From the NCBI GenBank assembly GCA_031769625.1, contig JAUIMM010002340.1, positions 62,001 to 126,000 on the forward strand: DNA of 64,000 nucleotides, given 5' to 3'. This DNA comes from Taudactylus pleione (lineage: Eukaryota > Chordata > Amphibia > Anura > Myobatrachidae). This document shows, piece after piece, positions 36,971 through 47,849 of this stretch. Within the stretch, counting starts at the first letter, position 1. The number at the start of each line of letters is the position of its first letter. Made by a program: the position numbers and the translations under genes. The notes beneath the pieces were generated by a model, which saw only the letters and a program-made list of their open reading frames with translations, was not told the DNA's origin and ran no database searches.

Positions 36971-39900
36971 CATGGGAGAAAAACCATTTCTAATCACATT
37001 TGTTGGTCTTGGTCTTCAACACATCCAGTGAAATTTTGAGCTGCCTGTGTTTGCTACAAGAGGAGATAACACAAAGTATGCGCTTTTGTTGTTTCCATTG
37101 CTTTCAATGCATTTTGGCCTAAAACGAGCAATTGCTGTTTTCTCTTAAACGCAACATGGGAGAAAAACCATTTCACATCACATTTGTGGGTATTGGTCTT
37201 CAACACATCCAGGGAAATTTTGAGCTGTCTGTGTTTGCTACAAGAGGAGATAACACAAAGTATGTGCTTTTGTTTCCATTGCTTTCAAAGCATTTTGGCC
37301 TAAAACGTGCATTTGCTGTTTTCTCTTAAACGCAACATGGGAGAAAAACCATTTCACATCACATTTGTTGGTCTTGGTCTTCAACACATCCAGTGAAATT
37401 TTGAGCTGTCTGTGTTTGCTAGAAGAGGAGATAACACAAAATATGCACTTTTGTTGTTTCCATTGCTTTCAATGCATTTTGGCCTAAAACGTGCATTTGC
37501 TGTTTTCTCTTAAACGCAACATGGGAGAAAAACCATTTCACATCACATTTGTTGGTCTTGGTCTTCAACACATCCAGTGAAATTTTGAGCTGCCTGTGTT
37601 TGCTACAAGAGGAGATAACACAAAGTATGCACTTTTGTTGTTTCCATTGCTTTCAATGCATTTGGGCCTAAAACGTGCATTTGCTGTTTTCTCTTAAACG
37701 CAACATGGGAGAAAAACCATTTCACATCACATTTGTGGGTCTTGGTCTTCAACACATCCAGTGAAATGTTGAGCTGTCTGTGTTTGCTACAAGAGGAGAT
37801 AACACAAAGTATGCGCTTTTGTTGTTTTCATTGCTTTCAATGTATTTTGGCCTAAAACGTGCATTTGCTGTTTTCTCTTAAACGCAACATGGGAGAAAAA
37901 CCATTTCACATCACATTTGTGGGTCTTGGTCTTCAACACATCCAGTGAAATTTTGAGCTGTCTGTGTTTGCTACAAGAGGAGATAACACAAAGTATGCGC
38001 TTTTGTTGTTTCCATTGCTTTCAAAGCATTTTGGCCTAAAACGTGCATTTGCTGTTTTCTCATAAACGCAACATGGGAGAAAAACCATTTCACATCACAT
38101 TTGTTGGTCTTGGTCTTCAACACATCCAGGGAAATTTTGAGCTGTCTGTGTTTGCTACAAGAGGAGATAACACAAAGTATGCGCTTTTGTTGTTTCCATT
38201 GCTTTCAAAGCATTTTGGCCTAAAACGTGCATTTGCTGTTTTCTCTTAAACGCAACATGGGAGAAAAACCATTTCTAATCACATTTGTTGGTCTTGGTCT
38301 TCAACACATCCAGTGAAATTTTGAGCTGCCTGTGTTTGCTACAAGAGGAGATAACACAAAGTATGCGCTTTTGTTGTTTCCATTGCTTTCAATGCATTTT
38401 GGCCTAAAACGAGCAATTGCTGTTTTCTCTTAAACGCAACATGGGAGAAAAACCATTTCACATCACATTTGTGGGTATTGGTCTTCAACACATCCAGGGA
38501 AATTTTGAGCTGTCTGTGTTTGCTACAAGAGGAGATAACACAAAGTATGTGCTTTTGTTGTTTCCATTGCTTTCAAAGCATTTTGGCCTAAAACGTGCAT
38601 TTGCTGTTTTCTCTTAAACGCAACATGGGAGAAAAACCATTTCACATCACATTTGTTGGTCTTGGTCTTCAACACATCCAGTGAAATTTTGAGCTGTCTG
38701 TGTTTGCTACAAGAGGAGATAACACAAAGTATGCGCTTTTGTTGTTTCCATTGCTTTCAAAGCATTTTGGCCTAAAACGTGCATTTGCTGTTTTCTCTTA
38801 AACGCAACATGGGAGAAAAACCATTTCTAATCACATTTGTTGGTCTTGGTCTTCAACACATCCAGTGAAATTTTGAGCTGCCTGTGTTTGCTACAAGAGG
38901 AGATAACACAAAGTATGCGCTTTTGTTGTTTCCATTGCTTTCAATGCATTTTGGCCTAAAACGAGCAATTGCTGTTTTCTCTTAAACGCAACATGGGAGA
39001 AAAACCATTTCACATCACATTTGTGGGTATTGGTCTTCAACACATCCAGTGAAATTTTGAGCTGTCTGTGTTTGCTACAAGAGGAGATAACACAAAGTAT
39101 GTGCTTTTGTTGTTTCCATTGCTTTCAAAGCATTTTGGCCTAAAACGTGCATTTGCTGTTTTCTCATAAACGCAACATGGGAGAAAAACCATTTCACATC
39201 ACATTTGTTGGTCTTGGTCTTCAACACATCCAGGGAAATTTTGAGCTGCCTGTGTTTGCTACAAGAGGAGATAACAAAAAGTATGCGCTTTTGTTGTTTC
39301 CATTGCTTTCAAAGCATTTTGGCCTAAAACGTGCATTTGCTGTTTTCTCTTAAACGCAACATGGGAGAAAAACCATTTCACATCACATTTGTTGGTCTTG
39401 GTCTTCAACACATCCAGTGAAATTTTGAGCTGTCTGTGTTTGCTACAAGAGGAGATAACACAAAGTATGCACTTTTGTTGTTTCCATTGCTTTCAAAGCA
39501 TTTTGGCCTAAAACGTGCATTTGCTGTTTTCTCTTAAACGCAACATGGGAGAAAAACCATTTCACATCACATTTGTTGGTCTTGGTCTTCAACACATCCA
39601 GTGAAATTTTGAGCTGTCTGTGTTTGCTACAAGAGGAGATAACACAAAGTATGCACTTTTGTTGTTTCCATTGCTTTCAATGCATTTTGGCCTAAAACGT
39701 GCATTTGCTGTTTTCTCTTAAACGCAACATGGGAGAAAAACCATTTCACATCACATTTGTTGGTCTTGGTCTTCAACACATCCAGTGAAATTTTGAGCTG
39801 CCTGTGTTTGCTACAAGAGGAGATAACACAAAGTATGCACTTTTGTTGTTTCCATTGCTTTCAATGCATTTGGGCCTAAAACGTGCATTTGCTGTTTTCT

Positions 39901-40647
39901 CTTAAACGCAACATGGGAGAAAAACCATTTCACATCACATTTGTGGGTCTTGGTCTTCAACACATCCAGTGAAATGTTGAGCTGTCTGTGTTTGCTACAA
40001 AAGGAGATAACACAAAGTATGCGCTTTTGTTGTTTTCATTGCTTTCAATGTATTTTGGCCTAAAACGTGCATTTGCTGTTTTCTCTTAAACGAAACATGG
40101 GAGAAAAACCATTTCACATCACATTTGTGGGTCTTGGTCTTCAACACATCCAGTGAAATTTTGAGCTGTCTGTGTTTGCTACAAGAGGAGATAACACAAA
40201 GTATGCGCTTTTGTTGTTTCCATTGCTTTCAAAGCATTTTGGCCTAAAACGTGCATTTGCTGTTTTCTCTTAAACGCAACATGGGAGAAAAACCATTTCA
40301 CATCACATTTGTTGGTCTTGGTCTTCAACACATCCAGTGAAATTTTGAGCTGTCTGTGTTTGCTACAAGAGGAGATAACACAAAGTATGCGCTTTTGTTG
40401 TTTCCATTGCTTTCAAAGCATTTTGGCCTAAAACGTGCATTTGCTGTTTTCTCTTAAACGCAACATGGGAGAAAAACCATTTCTAATCACATTTGTTGGT
40501 CTTGGTCTTCAACACATCCAGTGAAATTTTGAGCTGCCTGTGTTTGCTACAAGAGGAGATAACACAAAGTATGCGCTTTTGTTGTTTCCATTGCTTTCAA
40601 TGCATTTTGGCCTAAAACGAGCAATTGCTGTTTTCTCTTAAACGCAA

Positions 40648-40831
40648 CATGGGAGAAAAACCATTTCACATCACATTTGTGGGTATTGGTCTTCAACACA
40701 TCCAGGGAAATTTTGAGCTGCCTGTGTTTGCTACAAGAGGAGATAACAAAAAGTATGCGCTTTTGTTGTTTCCATTGCTTTCAAAGCATTTTGGCCTAAA
40801 ACGTGCATTTGCTGTTTTCTCTTAAACACAA
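40648..40831 (+). repeat. G/H hybrid monomer
   Basis: This monomer joins the G-type left part (tgggtattgg, preceded by gagcaatt) to the H-type right part (cagggaaa, ctgcctg, acaaaaagtatgcgc, aaagcat). Elsewhere these parts sit in successive monomers separated by ctcataaac. The junction lies within about 20 bases, between monomer positions 40 and 57. The same hybrid occurs at 46354 and 53899. Confidence 0.85.
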
Positions 40832-41050
40832 CATGGGAGAAAAACCATTTCACATCACATTTGTTGGTCTTGGTCTTCAACACATCCAGTGAAATTTTGA
40901 GCTGTCTGTGTTTGCTACAAGAGGAGATAACACAAAGTATGCACTTTTGTTGTTTCCATTGCTTTCAATGCATTTTGGCCTAAAACGTGCATTTGCTGTT
41001 TTCTCTTAAACGCAACATGGGAGAAAAACCATTTCACATCACATTTGTTG

Positions 41051-43995
41051 GTCTTTCTTCTTCAACACATCCAGTGAAATTTTGAGCTGCCTGTGTTTGC
41101 TACAAGAGGAGATAACACAAAGTATGCACTTTTGTTGTTTCCATTGCTTTCAATGCATTTGGGCCTAAAACGTGCATTTGCTGTTTTCTCTTAAACGCAA
41201 AATGGGAGAAAAACCATTTCACATCACATTTGTGGGTCTTGGTCTTCAACACATCCAGTGAAATTTTGAGCTGTCTGTGTTTGCTACAAGAGGAGATAAC
41301 ACAAATTATGCGATTTTGTTGTTTTCATTGCTTTCAATGTATTTTGGCCTAAAACGTGCATTTGCTGTTTTCTCTTAAACGCAACATGGGAGAAAAACCA
41401 TTTCACATCACATTTGTTGGTCTTGGTCTTCAACACATCCAGTGAAATTTTGAGCTGCCTGTGTTTGCTACAAGAGGAGATAACACAAAGTATGCGCTTT
41501 TGTTGTTTCCATTGCTTTCAAAGCATTTTGGCCTAAAACGTGCATTTGCTGTTTTCTCTTAAACGCAACATGGGAGAAAAACCATTTCACATCACATTTG
41601 TGGGTCTTGGTCTTCAACACATCCAGTGAAATTTTGAGCTGTCTGTGTTTGCTACAAGAGGAGATAACACAAAGTATGCGCTTTTGTTGTTTCCATTGCT
41701 TTCAAAGCATTTTGGCCTAAAACGTGCATTTGCTGTTTTCTCTTAAACGCAACATGGGAGAAAAACCATTTCACATCACATTTGTTGGTCTTGGTCTTCA
41801 ATACATCCAGTGAAATTTTGAGCTGTCTGTGTTTGCTACAAGAGGAGATAACACAAAGTATGCGCTTTTGTTGTTTCCATTGCTTTCAAAGCATTTTGGC
41901 CTAAAACGTGCATTTGCTGTTTTCTCTTAAACACAACATGGGAGAAAAACCATTTCTAATCACATTTGTTGGTCTTGGTCTTCAACACATCCAGTGAAAT
42001 TTTGAGATGCCTGTGTTTGCTACAAGAGGAGATAACACAAAGTATGCGCTTTTGTTGTTTCCATTGCTTTCAATGCATTTTGGCCTAAAACGAGCAATTG
42101 CTGTTTTCTCTTAAACGCAACATGGGAGAAAAACCATTTCACATCACATTTGTGGGTATTGGTCTTCAACACATCCAGTGAAATTTTGAGCTGTCTGTGT
42201 TTGCTACAAGAGGAGATAACACAAAGTATGTGCTTTTGTTGTTTCCATTGCTTTCAAAGCATTTTGGCCTAAAACGTGCATTTGCTGTTTTCTCATAAAC
42301 GCAACATGGGAGAAAAACCATTTCACATCACATTTGTTGGTCTTGGTCTTCAACACATCCAGGGAAATTTTGAGCTGTCTGTGTTTGCTACAAGAGGAGA
42401 TAACACAAAGTATGCGCTTTTGTTGTTTCCATTGCTTTCAAAGCATTTTGGCCTAAAACGTGCATTTGCTGTTTTCTCTTAAACGCAACATGGGAGAAAA
42501 ACCATTTCTAATCACATTTGTTGGTCTTGGTCTTCAACACATCCAGTGAAATTTTGAGCTGCCTGTGTTTGCTACAAGAGGAGATAACACAAAGTATGCG
42601 CTTTTGTTGTTTCCATTGCTTTCAATGCATTTTGGCCTAAAACGAGCAATTGCTGTTTTCTCTTAAACGCAACATGGGAGAAAAACCATTTCACATCACA
42701 TTTGTGGGTATTGGTCTTCAACACATCCAGGGAAATTTTGAGCTGTCTGTGTTTGCTACAAGAGGAGATAACACAAAGTATGTGCTTTTGTTGTTTCCAT
42801 TGCTTTCAAAGCATTTTGGCCTAAAACGTGCATTTGCTGTTTTCTCTTAAACGCAACATGGGAGAAAAACCATTTCACATCACATTTGTTGGTCTTGGTC
42901 TTCAACACATCCAGTGAAATTTTGAGCTGTCTGTGTTTGCTACAAGAGGAGATAACACAAAGTATGCACTTTTGTTGTTTCCATTGCTTTCAATGCATTT
43001 TGGCCTAAAACGTGCATTTGCTGTTTTCTCTTAAACGCAACATGGGAGAAAAACCATTTCACATCACATTTGTTGGTCTTGGTCTTCAACACATCCAGTG
43101 AAATTTTGAGCTGTCTGTGTTTGCTACAAGAGGAGATAACACAAAGTATGCGCTTTTGTTGTTTCCATTGCTTTCAAAGCATTTTGGCCTAAAACGTGCA
43201 TTTGCTGTTTTCTCTTAAACGCAACATGGGAGAAAAACCATTTCTAATCACATTTGTTGGTCTTGGTCTTCAACACATCCAGTGAAATTTTGAGCTGCCT
43301 GTGTTTGCTACAAGAGGAGATAACACAAAGTATGCGCTTTTGTTGTTTCCATTGCTTTCAATGCATTTTGGCCTAAAACGAGCAATTGCTGTTTTCTCTT
43401 AAATGCAACATGGGAGAAAAACCATTTCACATCACATTTGTGGGTATTGGTCTTCAACACATCCAGTGAAATTTTGAGCTGTCTGTGTTTGCTACAAGAG
43501 GAGATAACACAAAGTATGTGCTTTTGTTGTTTCCATTGCTTTCAAAGCATTTTGGCCTAAAACGTGCATTTGCTGTTTTCTCATAAACGCAACATGGGAG
43601 AAAAACCATTTCACATCACATTTGTTGGTCTTGGTCTTCAACACATCCAGGGAAATTTTGAGCTGCCTGTGTTTGCTACAAGAGGAGATAACAAAAAGTA
43701 TGCGCTTTTGTTGTTTCCATTGCTTTCAAAGCATTTTGGCCTAAAACGTGCATTTGCTGTTTTCTCTTAAACGCAACATGGGAGAAAAACCATTTCACAT
43801 CACATTTGTTGGTCTTGGTCTTCAACACATCCAGTGAAATTTTGAGCTGTCTGTGTTTGCTACAAGAGGAGATAACACAAAGTATGCACTTTTGTTGTTT
43901 CCATTGCTTTCAAAGCATTTTGGCCTAAAACGTGCATTTGCTGTTTTCTCTTAAACGCAACATGGGAGAAAAACCATTTCACATCACATTTGTTG
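41051..43995 (+). repeat. 16-monomer higher-order unit (2,945 bp)
   Basis: The unit is bounded by a rare change in which ggtcttggtcttc becomes ggtctttcttcttc, at 41051 and again at 43996. A second rare variant, acaaattatgcgat in the next monomer (41301), recurs at 44246 with the same 2,945-base spacing. Sixteen monomers is 2,944 bases. The unit contains the sets at 42276 and 43564 and is followed by a related 15-monomer unit. Confidence 0.85.
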
Positions 43996-46756
43996 GTCTT
44001 TCTTCTTCAACACATCCAGTGAAATTTTGAGCTGCCTGTGTTTGCTACAAGAGGAGATAACACAAAGTATGCACTTTTGTTGTTTCCATTGCTTTCAATG
44101 CATTTGGGCCTAAAACGTGCATTTGCTGTTTTCTCTTAAACGCAATATGGGAGAAAAACCATTTCACATCACATTTGTGGGTCTTGGTCTTCAACACATC
44201 CAGTGAAATTTTGAGCTGTCTGTGTTTGCTACAAGAGGAGATAACACAAATTATGCGATTTTGTTGTTTTCATTGCTTTCAATGTATTTTGGCCTAAAAC
44301 GTGCATTTGCTGTTTTCTCTTAAACGCAACATGGGAGAAAAACCATTTCACATCACATTTGTTGGTCTTGGTCTTCAACACATCCAGTGAAATTTTGAGC
44401 TGCCTGTGTTTGCTACAAGAGGAGATAACACAAAGTATGCACTTTTGTTGTTTCCATTGCTTTCAAAGCATTTTGGCCTAAAACGTGCATTTGCTGTTTT
44501 CTCTTAAACGCAACATGGGAGAAAAACCATTTCACATCACATTTGTTGGTCTTGGTCTTCAACACATCCAGTGAAATTTTGAGCTGCCTGTGTTTGCTAC
44601 AAGAGGAGATAACACAAAGTATGCGCTTTTGTTGTTTCCATTGCTTTCAAAGCATTTTGGCCTAAAACGTGCATTTGCTGTTTTCTCTTAAACGCAACAT
44701 GGGAGAAAAACCATTTCACATCACATTTGTTGGTCTTGGTCTTCAACACATCCAGTGAAATTTTGAGCTGTCTGTGTTTGCTACAAGAGGAGATAACACA
44801 AAGTATGCGCTTTTGTTGTTTCCATTGCTTTCAAAGCATTTTGGCCTAAAACGTGCATTTGCTGTTTTCTCTTAAACGCAACATGGGAGAAAAACCATTT
44901 CTAATCACATTTGTTGGTCTTGGTCTTCAACACATCCAGTGAAATTTTGAGCTGCTTGTGTTTGCTATAAGAGGAGATAACACAAAGTATGCGCTTTTGT
45001 TGTTTCCATTGCTTTCAATGCATTTTGGCCTAAAACGAGCAATTGCTGTTTTCTCTTAAACGCAACATGGGAGAAAAACCATTTCACATCACATTTGTGG
45101 GTATTGGTCTTCAACACATCCAGTGAAATTTTGAGCTGTCTGTGTTTGCTACAAGAGGAGATAACACAAAGTATGTGCTTTTGTTGTTTCCATTGCTTTC
45201 AAAGCATTTTGGCCTAAAACGTGCATTTGCTGTTTTCTCATAAACGCAACATGGGAGAAAAACCATTTCACATCACATTTGTTGGTCTTGGTCTTCAACA
45301 CATCCAGGGAAATTTTGAGCTGCCTGTGTTTGCTACAAGAGGAGATAACAAAAAGTATGCGCTTTTGTTGTTTCCATTGCTTTCAAAGCATTTTGGCCTA
45401 AAACGTGCATTTGCTGTTTTCTCTTAAACGCAACATGGGAGAAAAACCATTTCACATCACATTTGTTGGTCTTGGTCTTCAACACATCCAGTGAAATTTT
45501 GAGCTGTCTGTGTTTGCTACAAGAGGAGATAACACAAAGTATGCACTTTTGTTGTTTCCATTGCTTTCAATGCATTTTGGCCTAAAACGTGCATTTGCTG
45601 TTTTCTCTTAAACGCAACATGGGAGAAAAACCATTTCACATCACATTTGTTGGTCTTGGTCTTCAACACATCCAGTGAAATTTTGAGCTGCCTGTGTTTG
45701 CTACAAGAGGAGATAACACAAAGTATGCACTTTTGTTGTTTCCATTGCTTTCAATGCATTTGGGCCTAAAACGTGCATTTGCTGTTTTCTCTTAAACGCA
45801 ACATGGGAGAAAAACCATTTCACATCACATTTGTGGGTCTTGGTCTTCAACACATCCAGTGAAATTTTGAGCTGTCTGTGTTTGCTACAAGAGGAGATAA
45901 CACAAAGTATGCGCTTTTGTTGTTTCCATTGCTTTCAAAGCATTTTGGCCTAAAACGTGCATTTGCTGTTTTCTCTTAAACGCAACATGGGAGAAAAACC
46001 ATTTCACATCACATTTGTTGGTCTTGGTCTTCAACACATCCAGTGAAATTTTGAGCTGTCTGTGTTTGCTACAAGAGGAGATAACACAAAGTATGCGCTT
46101 TTGTTGTTTCCATTGCTTTCAAAGCATTTTGGCCTAAAACGTGCATTTGCTGTTTTCTCTTAAACGCAACATGGGAGAAAAACCATTTCTAATCACATTT
46201 GTTGGTCTTGGTCTTCAACACATCCAGTGAAATTTTGAGCTGCCTGTGTTTGCTACAAGAGGAGATAACACAAAGTATGCGCTTTTGTTGTTTCCATTGC
46301 TTTCAATGCATTTTGGCCTAAAACGAGCAATTGCTGTTTTCTCTTAAACGCAACATGGGAGAAAAACCATTTCACATCACATTTGTGGGTATTGGTCTTC
46401 AACACATCCAGGAAAATTTTGAGCTGCCTGTGTTTGCTACAAGAGGAGATAACAAAAAGTATGCGCTTTTGTTGTTTCCATTGCTTTCAAAGCATTTTGG
46501 CCTAAAACGTGCATTTGCTGTTTTCTCTTAAACGCAACATGGGAGAAAAACCATTTCACATCACATTTGTTGGTCTTGGTCTTCAACACATCCAGTGAAA
46601 TTTTGAGCTGTCTGTGTTTGCTACAAGAGGAGATAACACAAAGTATGCACTTTTGTTGTTTCCATTGCTTTCAATGCATTTTGGCCTAAAACGTGCATTT
46701 GCTGTTTTCTCTTAAACGCAACATGGGAGAAAAACCATTTCACATCACATTTGTTG
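43996..46756 (+). repeat. 15-monomer higher-order unit (2,761 bp)
   Basis: The same two rare variants recur at 46757 (tctttcttcttc) and 47007 (acaaattatgcgat), 2,761 bases after 43996 and 44246. Fifteen monomers is 2,760 bases. The unit is one monomer shorter than its predecessor and has a private ctgcttg with ctataagag near 44955. The G/H hybrid at 46354 may account for a missing monomer. Confidence 0.85.
46354..46537 (+). repeat. G/H hybrid monomer, second example
   Basis: This has the same composition as the hybrid at 40648 (tgggtattgg joined to ctgcctg and acaaaaagtatgcgc), with a private caggaaaa in place of cagggaaa. The distance of 5,706 bases is 31 monomers plus 2 bases. Spread of one original hybrid by later duplication is the simplest explanation. 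Confidence 0.8.
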
Positions 46757-47849
46757 GTCTTTCTTCTTCAACACATCCAGTGAAATTTTGAGCTGCCTGT
46801 GTTTGCTACAAGAGGAGATAACACAAAGTATGCACTTTTGTTGTTTCCATTGCTTTCAATGCATTTGGGCCTAAAACGTGCATTTGCTGTTTTCTCTTAA
46901 ACGCAATATGGGAGAAAAACCATTTCACATCACATTTGTGGGTCTTGGTCTTCAACACATCCAGTGAAATTTTGAGCTGTCTGTGTTTGCTACAAGAGGA
47001 GATAACACAAATTATGCGATTTTGTTGTTTTCATTGCTTTCAATGTATTTTGGCCTAAAACGTGCATTTGCTGTTTTCTCTTAAACGCAACATGGGAGAA
47101 AAACCATTTCACATCACATTTGTTGGTCTTGGTCTTCAACACATCCAGTGAAATTTTGAGCTGCCTGTGTTTGCTACAAGAGGAGATAACACAAAGTATG
47201 CACTTTTGTTGTTTCCATTGCTTTCAAAGCATTTTGGCCTAAAACGTGCATTTGCTGTTTTCTCTTAAACGCAACATGGGAGAAAAACCATTTCACATCA
47301 CATTTGTTGGTCTTGGTCTTCAACACATCCAGTGAAATTTTGAGCTGCCTGTGTTTGCTACAAGAGGAGATAACACAAAGTATGCACTTTTGTTGTTTCC
47401 ATTGCTTTCAATGCATTTGGGCCTAAAACGTGCATTTGCTGTTTTCTCTTAAACGCAACATGGGAGAAAAACCATTTCACATCACATTTGTGGGTCTTGG
47501 TCTTCAACACATCCAGTGAAATTTTGAGCTGTCTGTGTTTGCTACAAGAGGAGATAACACAAAGTATGCGCTTTTGTTGTTTTCATTGCTTTCAATGTAT
47601 TTTGGCCTAAAACGTGCATTTGCTGTTTTCTCTTAAACGCAACATGGGAGAAAAACCATTTCACATCACATTTGTTGGTCTTGGTCTTCAACACATCCAG
47701 TGAAATTTTGAGCTGCCTGTGTTTGCTACAAGAGGAGATAACACAAAGTATGCGCTTTTGTTGTTTCCATTGCTTTCAAAGCATTTTGGCCTAAAACGTG
47801 CATTTGCTGTTTTCTCTTAAACGCAACATGGGAGAAAAACCATTTCACA

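Larger units (their letters stand above)
27640..38280 (+). repeat. Large satellite duplication, copy 2
   Basis: This is the second copy of the segment at 14.2-26.5 kb, shorter because it lacks an F-type monomer (33078 to 33268 versus 19637 to 20011), the second seven-monomer unit of 21.0-23.6 kb, and one monomer at 36787. In its first 5 kb the differences I noticed from copy 1 are nearly all one-base length changes, while rare substitutions are shared. The net effect of those indels is close to zero, so the offset stays at 13,440 from 29212 to 32261. From 33 kb onward the copy is free of such indels. It merges at its right end into further core repeats. Confidence 0.85.

Noticed and set aside
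41051..41065. ttcttcttc tract as a microsatellite insertion
   Set aside because: It arises from a substitution of two bases in ggtcttggtcttc with no length change, and it is a higher-order marker rather than an expanded repeat.
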